NCBI GenBank assembly: GCA_017613595.1
Contig: JAGADM010000035.1
Coordinates: 1 to 5,197 of the forward strand
Direction: 5' to 3'
Length of the DNA: 5,197 bases
Origin: Lachnospiraceae bacterium
Lineage (GTDB): Bacteria; Bacillota_A; Clostridia; Lachnospirales; Lachnospiraceae
Of this stretch, positions 1-5,172 are shown in pieces (position 1 is the stretch's first letter; each line of letters starts with the position of its first letter). The position numbers were made by a program, and so were the translations under genes. The notes under the pieces were generated by a model. That model ran no database searches, was not told where the DNA came from, and saw only the letters and a list, made by a program, of their open reading frames with translations.

Positions 1-126
1 GATCATATACGTCTGCCGCTCGCCGTATTCGTCCGTCAGCCGTATCTTGATCGGCATGATGGTACGGTCGCGGTTATGCTGACAGATCACGTCAATTCGG
101 TTGTCTCTTTCCCGGATAGTTCCCAT
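1..126 (-). CDS. SOS-controlled small protein of unknown function (N-terminal part, cut by window edge)
   Basis: This is an open frame of 42 codons running off the left edge. It begins MGTIRERDNRIDVICQHNRD and continues with a stretch rich in charged and beta-prone residues (MPIKIRLTDEYGERQTYMI). The ATG at 126-124 is chosen because AGAGG (138-134) lies 7 nt upstream and a promoter ends just before it, leaving a leader of only about 16 nt. No signal peptide or membrane segment is visible, so it is probably cytoplasmic. A LexA box sits in its promoter, which places it in the DNA-damage regulon. In Clostridia, small proteins of this general look can precede a Y-family DNA polymerase gene; that is my recollection and inference, and the downstream gene lies outside the window. 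I do not recognise a named family. It is a separate transcription unit from the YitT-family gene 96 bp upstream. Confidence 0.75.
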   Translation of the reverse strand, partial: MGTIRERDNRIDVICQHNRDRTIMPIKIRLTDEYGERQTYMI

Positions 127-148
127 ATCTGTACCTCTTTGTACAAAT

Positions 149-177
149 ATGATAGAACATTTGTTCGATTTTGTAAA
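149..177 (-). promoter_or_regulatory. Sigma-A promoter of the SOS-controlled gene
   Basis: Read on the minus strand, the -35 is TTTACA (177-172) and the -10 is TATCAT (154-149), with a spacer of exactly 17 bp (171-155). Transcription should start near 142, about 16 nt before the ATG at 126. The spacer is almost filled by a LexA operator, so repressor binding would directly block RNA polymerase. Confidence 0.8.
155..166 (-). promoter_or_regulatory. LexA (DinR) SOS operator
   Basis: The perfect 12-bp palindrome GAACATTTGTTC matches the Gram-positive LexA/DinR box core GAAC-N4-GTTC. With flanks, the minus strand reads CGAACAAATGTTCT, fitting the Bacillus consensus CGAACRNRYGTTYC at every position except the last. 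It lies wholly within the -35/-10 spacer of a good promoter, the expected position for a LexA-repressed gene. LexA identity is established knowledge of the motif; that this cell uses it is inference. Confidence 0.85.
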
Positions 178-222
178 GAGGATTGTTGCAAAAGAAACGG
201 TGAAATTCCGTGCCCGCCTCTC

Positions 223-1110
223 TTACAAATCCTCGCTCTCGTGCCGCTTATAGCCTTCGCCGAATACCTCGGACGCCGATGAAATGATCAGAAATGCGTT
301 CTTATCCTCCTCGGTCACGATCTCACGTGCCTTCGTAAACAGGTGCTTCTTCACCATGCAGAGCATGACCGTGCGCGGTTCGCCGGTATACGCGCCGCGT
401 CCGTCGAGGTATGTCACGCCGGTATCCAGTTCCTTCATAAACCGCTGCGCAATCGCCTCATGATGCTCGCTCACGATTAAAAGTTTCTTCGTCTCGTCGC
501 TTCCGTACAGAACAAGGTCTAATATCTTCGCGCTCACAACCGCTCCGACGCCTGCGTAAAGCGCCGTCTCGATATCCTGAAAGACAAATGCGGACGCCGT
601 AATGACAACCGCGTCTGCGCACAGAATGAGCGGTCCGGTCCGGAACTGCTTGTTTCTGAGTCTGACAACCTTTGCAAGAATATCCGTTCCGCCGGTCGAA
701 CCGCCGCCGCGCATCACGATGCCGACGCCGACGCCGAGCGCCGCGCCGCCGTAAAGCGCCGCAAGGATCGGAATATCCGTTAACGACGGGTCCCAAATCT
801 CCTTTTCCGCCAGATATGACAGCAGGTTCGAAAAGCCCGAAACCATGCCGGTCGCGATCAGCGTATAAAACATAAACTTGCGGCTCAGACATATGAAGCC
901 CAGGATCAGAATTGGGATGTTGAGCACCAGGTAAGTCGTTCCGACGGCAATCTTCGGGTTGATGTAATGCACCATAACCGAGATACCGGAGATGCCTCCG
1001 GGCGCCAGATGGTTCTTATCCATAATGCAGTAAAGCGCCGACGCGTACGCTGCGCTTCCGACGAGAAGCGCCGTGATTTCCAATAGAATTCTCTGTACTT
1101 TCTTGCTCAT
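223..1110 (-). CDS. YitT family membrane protein with C-terminal DUF2179 domain
   Basis: This is a 295-residue integral membrane protein, close to the usual length of the family. Hydrophobic segments lie at about residues 9-30, 57-75, 78-100, 112-132, 161-178 and 185-202. Two glycine-rich signatures typical of YitT proteins are visible, LAPGGISGIS (35-44) and GGGSTGGTDI (135-144); they look like equivalent positions of an internal duplication. The soluble C-terminal part (about 207-290) has the DUF2179 pattern, with GVTYLDGRGAYTGE (231-244) and a late AFLIISSASEVFGEGY (272-287), and probably lies in the cytoplasm as a regulatory or ligand-binding domain. No transport substrate or reaction is firmly established for the family, so none is given. 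The start at 1110 has AGGGA 5-6 nt upstream, a fair but not perfect ribosome binding site. A promoter at 1269-1297 would give a leader of about 150 nt containing hairpin repeats. The gene is probably monocistronic, since the next gene has its own SOS promoter. Confidence 0.93.
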   Translation of the reverse strand: MSKKVQRILLEITALLVGSAAYASALYCIMDKNHLAPGGISGISVMVHYINPKIAVGTTYLVLNIPILILGFICLSRKFMFYTLIATGMVSGFSNLLSYLAEKEIWDPSLTDIPILAALYGGAALGVGVGIVMRGGGSTGGTDILAKVVRLRNKQFRTGPLILCADAVVITASAFVFQDIETALYAGVGAVVSAKILDLVLYGSDETKKLLIVSEHHEAIAQRFMKELDTGVTYLDGRGAYTGEPRTVMLCMVKKHLFTKAREIVTEEDKNAFLIISSASEVFGEGYKRHESEDL

Positions 1111-1150
1111 AAAATTCCCTTTATATTCGCTGTGACGTAATATCGTCTCC

Positions 1151-1264
1151 TTGCGCGGAACACGACGGCTTTCCGTCTGTCTTGCGGGATACCGCTGCTT
1201 TCAGCCTGTCATTCCGCGGAACACCGCTGTTTTCAGCCTGTCTTGCGCGGGTACCGTGCTGTCC
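1151..1264 (-). repeat. About 3.5 tandem units of a 29-32 bp hairpin repeat in the yitT-type gene leader
   Basis: Units lie at 1151-1181, 1182-1210 and 1211-1242, with a partial one from 1243. On the plus strand they share TTGCGCGGAACACCG-like starts and CTTTCAGCCTGTC-like ends. Each full unit has a mini-hairpin with a 4-nt loop: GACGG/CCGTC (1164-1168 with 1173-1177), GCTG/CAGC (1194-1197 with 1202-1205) and GCTG/CAGC (1226-1229 with 1234-1237). The first stem differs from the others at both strands, so pairing is kept. Unit 3 starts with the palindrome TTCCGCGGAA (1212-1221). The block lies downstream of the promoter at 1269-1297 and so should be transcribed as 5' UTR. Unit lengths vary and the block has no reading frame of its own. 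Confidence 0.7.
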
Positions 1265-1268
1265 TTTT

Positions 1269-1297
1269 ATTGTATCACAATTTCCGACGCCGCACAA
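1269..1297 (-). promoter_or_regulatory. Probable promoter of the YitT-family gene (extended -10)
   Basis: Read on the minus strand, TGATACAAT (1277-1269) is an extended -10 with TACAAT as hexamer, and TTGTGC (1297-1292) sits 17 bp upstream as a weak -35 matching only the TTG of the consensus. The predicted start is near 1262, giving a leader of about 150 nt before the ATG at 1110. The call rests on the extended -10 and spacing; the weak -35 lowers confidence. It lies between two repeat blocks and belongs to neither. Confidence 0.55.
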
Positions 1298-1309
1298 TCA
1301 TTTTGGACG

Positions 1310-1401
1310 TCTTTATCAAACCCTATCGAGTGTCTTCATCAAGCCCTATCGGTTATCTTCATCAAGCCCTATTGGGTGTCATCATCAAGCTCTATTAAGG
1401 G
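1310..1401. repeat. Four head-to-tail 23-bp direct repeats
   Basis: The units are 1310-1332, 1333-1355, 1356-1378 and 1379-1401, all exactly 23 bp with no indels; 1402-1405 (TCTT) begins a fifth before similarity stops. The plus-strand consensus starts TCTTCATCAAGCCCTATCGG. Units 2 and 3 are most alike and the outer units are more diverged. The middle of some units is a short dyad (CCCTATTGGG in unit 3). A 23-bp period is not a multiple of three, so this is not a protein-coding repeat. It lies upstream of the promoter at 1269-1297, ending 12 bp before its -35. It could be a protein-binding array or a simple minisatellite; the sequence does not decide. Confidence 0.85.
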
Positions 1402-1404
1402 TCT

Positions 1405-1421
1405 TGCCGTAATCGACGGCA
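1405..1421. other. Isolated perfect hairpin between two repeat arrays
   Basis: TGCCGT (1405-1410) and ACGGCA (1416-1421) are perfectly complementary around the 5-nt loop AATCG. No T-run follows on either strand, so it is not an intrinsic terminator. It separates the 23-bp repeats from the GGTACC array. Confidence 0.5.
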
Positions 1422-1426
1422 CAATC

Positions 1427-1770
1427 ATGGTACCAATTGCTTCAATGCAGCTTTATGATACCACTTACATCCCCTCTCATGGTACCGAATATAGCATTTA
1501 TCCGCTCGAGTACCATCCCCGATTCGCATCAATGCTATCAAAACGACGCCCCCCTGGTACTCACTTTGATACTGCCGAAATCGGATACCATTAATAAAAT
1601 TCGGAATGGTACCCTCTCGTCGAAAAACTCAACTTGAGTACTACACGTTTTTTGATTTAACAGCAAATTAACAGCCGGTTTTACACCATAACCCGTATAA
1701 CCACCATTTGAGTACCAAAAAGACCAATAAAAAAGGTACCCAACGCGGAAATCCATGCATTGAGTACCAT
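1427..1770. repeat. Periodic array of GGTACC / GAnTACC palindromic motifs, 52-bp composite period
   Basis: Eleven TACC or TACT cores start at 1431, 1459, 1483, 1511, 1558, 1586, 1610, 1639, 1713, 1737 and 1765. Two motif types alternate: an ATGGTACC type (1431, 1483, 1558, 1610, 1737) and a GATACC/GAGTACC type (1459, 1511, 1586, 1639, 1713, 1765). The first-to-second distance is 28, 28, 28, 29 and 28 bp; the second-to-first distance is 24, 24 and 24 bp, with larger gaps of 47 after 1511 and 74 between second-type sites 1639 and 1713. The sequence between motifs is not conserved, which differs from an ordinary tandem duplication. A degenerate member (GGAACC, 1793-1798) may follow. The array fills most of the gene-free stretch 1402-1849; the remainder, 1799-1849, shows nothing I can name. 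Neither 52 nor 28 is a multiple of three. Confidence 0.7.
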
Positions 1771-1849
1771 GATAAGTAAAAACAACGGTTTTGGAACCTG
1801 CCACGCTTCACACCGTACTTGTTTCAGGCAAGTCAGGTCCGCCGCAATA

Positions 1850-4162
1850 CTACTCCACAGTCTTCAGAGCGTCGCTCTTCGGGATTCTTCGAATCTTCCA
1901 AAGCTGCATGATGACAACGACAACATAGCTCAAAAGACCGATCAGGATCATCTTCCAGTAGCAGTCATTGCTGATGCAGTACGGCATATAGCCGCTGATC
2001 CGCTGATAGAGGAATTCCTTGAAAATCAACCGCAGGAGCCAGTTCACGAGCGGTACCGCAAGGAGCAGGCTTAAGACAACGACAATCGAGGTTGCCGCGA
2101 TGTAAAGCCCGCCGATTTCCCCGCCGGTGAAGCCGAGTATTTTCGCCATGGAAATGCTTGTCTGGTTCCGCTCAATGATCTGCTTCGCGAGCAGGTAAAC
2201 CATCAGGACGAACATAATGACACCGAACCATTTGACGGGTTCCATGAAGTCCGCAAAGGCATTCCACAGCTGGTCCGCGACGCCCCGGAAGGTTGCCGCG
2301 TCAAGCGCCATGTAGACATTGGACGGTGTCAGCTCCGTCAGCTTACGGTCGGTGAAATAACCGTTGTAATAATCCTCCGCGCGTTCGAACATTTCATTGC
2401 TTTCCGACAGATTCATGAATACCGCAAGCGATGCCTCATACGGATACTCGCCCGCAACCGTGAAGGTGTAATTGCGGTCGGTGTATTTGTCGTAAAGGGT
2501 TACGGTATCGCCCTTTTTCACTTTGTATTTGTCCATGAAGCTGTTCGAAAGAAGCACCTTGCCCGCGGGGATATCGGCCTTTACGAAGCTGCTTCCCGGA
2601 ACAACGCCGTAGACGGAAACCTCATCGGTTTTATAGCCCTTCTTCGTTGTCTCAAGGGACGAAAGCACGAACCGCTCCGCGTCGCTCTCCGCCTCCTCGG
2701 GCGTCTTTAAAATGTACTGGTAGCGGCTGATCCCCGTTTCCTCGATTCGGTCCGCGATGGTATTAAGAAGCGGCTCGAACATCAGCCCGAATATGATGAT
2801 GGCACCGGCAAGCACGATCCCGACCGCCATCGTAATATAATTCGACATATTCTGGAAAATGATACGGATACGGAAGCGGCCGGTGAACGGAATCTTCTCG
2901 GAAAGCTTCACGGCGCGCTTGCGGTTTCGTCCGGAGATATCGCGGCGCAGGAACCGAAGCGGACCGAGCCGCATCTTCCAGGCAAGGATGGCATAGTTGA
3001 TGGCGATCATGATGACTGCCGGAACAAGCGTCGTCTGTAAAAACGCGTTCGCGTTCCATGCGGTCCGCACCTTCCCGACCGAGTACATCTTATCGTAGAT
3101 GGCCTTCATATAGTCGAGAATGAACGTATAGCCGAGAACGTTGCCGACAAGCATGCCGGTGAAGAACGCCGTAAGCGGCAGAACCATATAGTGCCGTATC
3201 ATCTCCCCGCGCGTATAGCCCGACGCGCGAAGCGTTCCGATGACCGCCGACTCGCGGGAAAGCGTATTGATGGTCGTGATCGCGACGATAAATGCCAAAA
3301 CGGCGACGACAATGTAGAGAAATACGATCATCGAAGCCGAGTCGCTGTTCATATCCTCCTCGGCGAAGATAACGCATTTGTTCTCAAATGTCGCAAGGAA
3401 ATCCTTGACCTCGATCATGCTGAGGCCCTTCTCCCCTTTCAGTGACCTCGTAAGGATATCCATGCTGCTCTTCGTCAGCTCCTCGCGAAGCGCGCCGATC
3501 ACCTTTTCGGAAGCCGCACTTTTCTCTGCATCCGTCTTAGGCTTTTGGTTGTAAACCCACGCGTAGTTAGCGGCTTCGTGATCGGAGGCAAATGCCGTAA
3601 ACCCGTCCTTTGTCATAATCCCGACGCCGAAGGTTTCAATATCGAACATCAGATCCGCGTTGTCCTTAAATAGCGCGCTGTAATTCGGAAACGCAGCAAG
3701 ACCTGTTACCTGAAGCGTCCTTCCGCCGAGTGTGATGCGGTCTCCGACTTTTATGCCGACCGTCGTGGTATGCAGATTATCAAGAACGATTTCATCGTCC
3801 GCCTCGGGAAGCCGCCCTTCCGTCACTTCCGGAATATTGACGCTTCCGCCAAGCGTGTAGACGCGGATGCGGGCGCCGTCCGTCTCCTCGTCGAAATACG
3901 GCTCACGGTAGAGCGTTACGTCCGCTTTAACAGCGATGCCGTTCAGAAATTCTTCGCCGGGCTCGACGTTAAATGCCATATGTCCGTCTTCGACGTTTCC
4001 TTCATCGAGCAGACGGTAGTAGGCTTCCCCTTCGCCGTCGTTGGCAATCAGAAAGCCGGATACAACCGACACGACCATCACGATGAACAGAAAGATTACA
4101 AGATACTTTCCAAAATCGCTCCTAAGTTCGCGGGGCAGGCGTTTATTCATGGGATTTCTCAT
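1850..4162 (-). CDS. FtsX/MacB-type ABC transporter permease, eight membrane segments
   Basis: This is a 770-residue membrane subunit of an ABC complex, built as two related halves. Half one has TM1 (about 19-41), a large extracytoplasmic MacB-like core domain (about 42-273), then TM2 (276-299), TM3 (326-349) and TM4 (375-396). Half two has TM5 (441-462), a second extracytoplasmic domain (about 465-640), then TM6 (644-661), TM7 (686-712) and TM8 (735-753). After TM2 and TM6 come the FtsX-type cytoplasmic stretches SRESAVIGTLRASGYTRGE (302-320) and ERNQTSISMAKILGFTGGE (664-682), which should contact the ATPase. Such permeases usually act by mechanotransmission, moving lipids, peptides, antibiotics or lipoproteins rather than ions through a pore. 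The start at 4162 is chosen for AGGAGGAGGG just upstream, a site that overlaps the stop codon of the ATPase gene; M5 at 4150 is a weaker alternative. It is second in the operon, 13 bp after the ATPase gene, under the riboswitch. The substrate cannot be told. Confidence 0.95.
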   Translation of the reverse strand: MRNPMNKRLPRELRSDFGKYLVIFLFIVMVVSVVSGFLIANDGEGEAYYRLLDEGNVEDGHMAFNVEPGEEFLNGIAVKADVTLYREPYFDEETDGARIRVYTLGGSVNIPEVTEGRLPEADDEIVLDNLHTTTVGIKVGDRITLGGRTLQVTGLAAFPNYSALFKDNADLMFDIETFGVGIMTKDGFTAFASDHEAANYAWVYNQKPKTDAEKSAASEKVIGALREELTKSSMDILTRSLKGEKGLSMIEVKDFLATFENKCVIFAEEDMNSDSASMIVFLYIVVAVLAFIVAITTINTLSRESAVIGTLRASGYTRGEMIRHYMVLPLTAFFTGMLVGNVLGYTFILDYMKAIYDKMYSVGKVRTAWNANAFLQTTLVPAVIMIAINYAILAWKMRLGPLRFLRRDISGRNRKRAVKLSEKIPFTGRFRIRIIFQNMSNYITMAVGIVLAGAIIIFGLMFEPLLNTIADRIEETGISRYQYILKTPEEAESDAERFVLSSLETTKKGYKTDEVSVYGVVPGSSFVKADIPAGKVLLSNSFMDKYKVKKGDTVTLYDKYTDRNYTFTVAGEYPYEASLAVFMNLSESNEMFERAEDYYNGYFTDRKLTELTPSNVYMALDAATFRGVADQLWNAFADFMEPVKWFGVIMFVLMVYLLAKQIIERNQTSISMAKILGFTGGEIGGLYIAATSIVVVLSLLLAVPLVNWLLRLIFKEFLYQRISGYMPYCISNDCYWKMILIGLLSYVVVVIMQLWKIRRIPKSDALKTVE

Positions 4163-4167
4163 GGCGT

Positions 4168-4177
4168 CCCTCCTCCT
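4168..4177 (-). promoter_or_regulatory. Strong ribosome binding site overlapping the upstream stop codon
   Basis: The minus strand reads AGGAGGAGGG from 4177 to 4168, 5 nt before the permease ATG at 4162. Its first two bases belong to the TAG stop (4178-4176) of the ATPase gene. This implies translational coupling, keeping the two subunits in proportion, and fixes the permease start. Confidence 0.8.
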
Positions 4178-4877
4178 ACCACTCGATTTCGGAGACCGGA
4201 AGCTTCTTCTCGTTCAGGCGGTTACTGCTTACTTTACCGTCACGAAGCTTCACCACGCGGTCCGCCATGTTCTTCAGGGCGTCGTTGTGGGTTACCATGA
4301 TAACCGTATTGCCGTATTCTTTATTGATGCGCTCAAGAAGCGACAGGATTTCTTTCGAAGTATTGTAATCAAGCGCTCCGGTCGGCTCATCGCAGAGCAG
4401 GATGTCCGGATTCTTGATAACCGCGCGGCCGATGGCCGTACGCTGCTGCTGGCCGCCCGAAAGCTGCGTCGGCAGCTTGTGACGGTGCTCGTAAAGCCCG
4501 AGCGTCTTAAGGAGCTCGTTCACATCAAGCGCCTTCTTACTGAGGTACGCGCCGACCTCGATGTTCTCCCGTACCGTCAGGTTCGGGATCAGATTGTACA
4601 GCTGGAATACATACCCGAGATGATCTCTGCGGTACTGTGTCAGCCGCTTCTCATTCATGTCGGCGGTCTTCTCGCCGTCGATCATCACATAGCCTTCATC
4701 GGCCTCATCGATACCGCCGATAATGTTAAGAAGCGTGGACTTACCGCTTCCGGATGGACCTAAAAGCACACAGAACTCGCCTTTTTCCACCGAAAGATTG
4801 ATCCCCGAAAGGACCGTCGTCCGCGCTTCTCCCTCGCCGTAGCTTTTCTTTACGCCTTTGATTTCCACAAAACTCAT
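4176..4877 (-). CDS. ABC transporter ATP-binding protein (MacB/LolD-type)
   Basis: This 233-residue cytoplasmic ATPase drives the FtsX-type permease encoded next. All nucleotide-binding elements are present and intact: Walker [10 protein letters not shown] (40-48), Q-loop Q92, signature LSGGQQQR (139-146), Walker B ILLCDEP (159-165) with catalytic E164, D-loop ALD (168-170) and switch H197. The length and the GPTGALD-like run [15 protein letters not shown] (163-177) are typical of the MacB/LolD/SalX group that partners FtsX-type permeases. A short charged tail (about 214-233) extends past the core. The ATG at 4877 is supported by AAGGAG 7 nt upstream. It is the first gene of the operon, about 260 nt from the predicted transcription start, and is reached only after the riboswitch terminator is passed. 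ABC ATPase identity is nearly certain; the substrate is unknown. Confidence 0.97.
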   Translation of the reverse strand: MSFVEIKGVKKSYGEGEARTTVLSGINLSVEKGEFCVLLGPSGSGKSTLLNIIGGIDEADEGYVMIDGEKTADMNEKRLTQYRRDHLGYVFQLYNLIPNLTVRENIEVGAYLSKKALDVNELLKTLGLYEHRHKLPTQLSGGQQQRTAIGRAVIKNPDILLCDEPTGALDYNTSKEILSLLERINKEYGNTVIMVTHNDALKNMADRVVKLRDGKVSSNRLNEKKLPVSEIEW

Positions 4878-4935
4878 AAGCTTACTCCTTTTGATAAGAT
4901 TTTCGGCTCTGTTTCGGGCTGCCGGCCGCTTACCG

Positions 4936-4951
4936 GGCTTTTCGGAAAGCC
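4936..4951. other. Small hairpin in the leader after the terminator
   Basis: GGCTTT (4936-4941) and AAAGCC (4946-4951) pair around a 4-nt loop. It lies between the riboswitch terminator and the ATPase ribosome binding site in an otherwise featureless GC-rich stretch (4878-4970). It has no T-run and does not sequester the ribosome binding site, so its role is unclear. Confidence 0.45.
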
Positions 4952-4970
4952 GCTCCGCTGCCGTTCACAC

Positions 4971-5002
4971 AAAAAAGAGCAGGTACCGCATCGTACCTGC
5001 CC
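4971..5002 (-). terminator. Intrinsic terminator in the leader of the ABC operon (riboswitch expression platform)
   Basis: On the minus strand GCAGGTAC (5000-4993) pairs perfectly with GTACCTGC (4986-4979) around a 6-nt loop, and G5001-T4978 plus G5002-C4977 extend the stem to 10 bp. TTTTTT (4976-4971) follows directly. It lies about 135 nt after the predicted start and about 95 nt before the ATPase ATG, the place of a leader attenuator rather than the end of a gene. Confidence 0.88.
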
Positions 5003-5052
5003 GAATCATCTGAATGTAGAGACAAGTACAGCGGATGCCATACTTAAGTCTC
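4993..5052 (-). promoter_or_regulatory. Competing hairpin and antiterminator sequences of the riboswitch
   Basis: Two alternative pairings share the minus-strand segment 5029-5019. First, GAGAC (5052-5048) and AAGUA (5045-5041) pair with UACUUGUCUC (5028-5019); the stem continues inward through UGGC/GCUG (5040-5037 with 5032-5029, register including G-U pairs) to an AUCC loop. This hairpin takes up the 3' strand of the aptamer. Second, GUACUUGUCU (5029-5020) can pair over 10 positions, some G-U, with GGGCAGGUAC (5002-4993), the 5' half of the terminator. The layout predicts that ligand-bound aptamer frees the antiterminator and lets transcription continue. Confidence 0.65.
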
Positions 5053-5134
5053 ATCAATTAAGACAGACCAGCCTTCCTTTCGGACGACATGATGTTGATC
5101 TGTCACGCGTTTCCGCGTCGATTACTCCCCTAAG
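5043..5134 (-). promoter_or_regulatory. yybP-ykoY (Mn2+-sensing) riboswitch aptamer
   Basis: The minus strand shows the yybP-ykoY hallmark AGGGGAGUA near its 5' end and folds as follows. P1.1 is CUUAGG (5134-5129) with CUUAAG (5048-5043). Loop L1 is GGAGUA (5128-5123) facing GAGA (5052-5049). P1.2 is AUCGA (5122-5118) with UUGAU (5057-5053). P2 is CGCG-GAAA-CGCG (5117-5106). P3 is GACAGAUCA (5104-5096) with UGGUCUGUC (5070-5062), capped by UCC-GAAA-GGA (5084-5075). Within P3 an 11-nt by 4-nt internal loop, ACAUCAUGUCG (5095-5085) facing AGGC (5074-5071), fits the family's L3 pattern UCAnnUCG. In this family L1 and L3 dock and bind Mn2+ between them. The start of transcription, near 5138, lies only about 4 nt before P1.1. 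Unlike the well-known Lactococcus example, no P4 hairpin is present: only UUAA (5061-5058) joins P3 to P1.2. The assignment is by recalled consensus and hand folding. Confidence 0.8.
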
Positions 5135-5143
5135 GTTGTCTGT

Positions 5144-5172
5144 ATTATACACCATCGGTTAGCGGCAGTCAA
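5144..5172 (-). promoter_or_regulatory. Strong sigma-A promoter of the riboswitch-ABC operon
   Basis: On the minus strand, TTGACT (5172-5167) and a perfect TATAAT (5149-5144) are separated by exactly 17 bp. The predicted start is near 5138. Such a strong promoter fits a leader where control is exerted after initiation, by the riboswitch. Confidence 0.92.

Noticed and set aside
184..210. Terminator after the YitT-family gene (minus strand)
   Set aside because: ACGG/CCGT forms a stem of only four pairs before TTCTTTT; too weak to call.
458..892. Minus-strand open frame of 144 codons inside the YitT-family gene
   Set aside because: It is an alternative frame of a well-supported gene, with an arginine-rich low-complexity product typical of a shadow frame.
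1151..1401. CRISPR array
   Set aside because: The repeats are contiguous, without unique spacers of constant length, and no cas gene is present.
1151..1594. Plus-strand open frames of 147, 76 and 66 codons in the 1151-1637 repeat region
   Set aside because: They run through repeats whose periods (29-32, 23, 52 bp) are not multiples of three, lack ribosome binding sites, and give serine/proline-rich sequence without domains.
1777..1833. Terminator after the permease gene (minus strand)
   Set aside because: GGTT/AACC (1798-1795 with 1790-1787) has only four pairs and is 4 nt from a short T-run; ACTTG/CAAGT (1817-1821 with 1829-1833) has no T-run. Neither is convincing.
3770..4300. Plus-strand open frame of 176 codons
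   Set aside because: It lies opposite the N-terminal part of the permease and the end of the ATPase gene; a codon-bias shadow.
4041..4763. Plus-strand open frame of 240 codons
   Set aside because: It is antisense to the ATPase gene and the start of the permease gene, both clearly real by motifs, and shows no recognisable domain or ribosome binding site.
4971..5060. T-box leader, suggested by GCGGTACC near the terminator
   Set aside because: The conserved T-box sequence GGGTGGNACCGCG and a specifier hairpin are absent, and the downstream gene is not an amino-acid related gene.
5062..5104. Small SRP RNA, suggested by CCGAAAGGAAGGC
   Set aside because: The similarity is limited to a tetraloop and a few flanking bases; the surrounding helix fits P3 of the yybP-ykoY fold, and P1, L1 and P2 are all accounted for.
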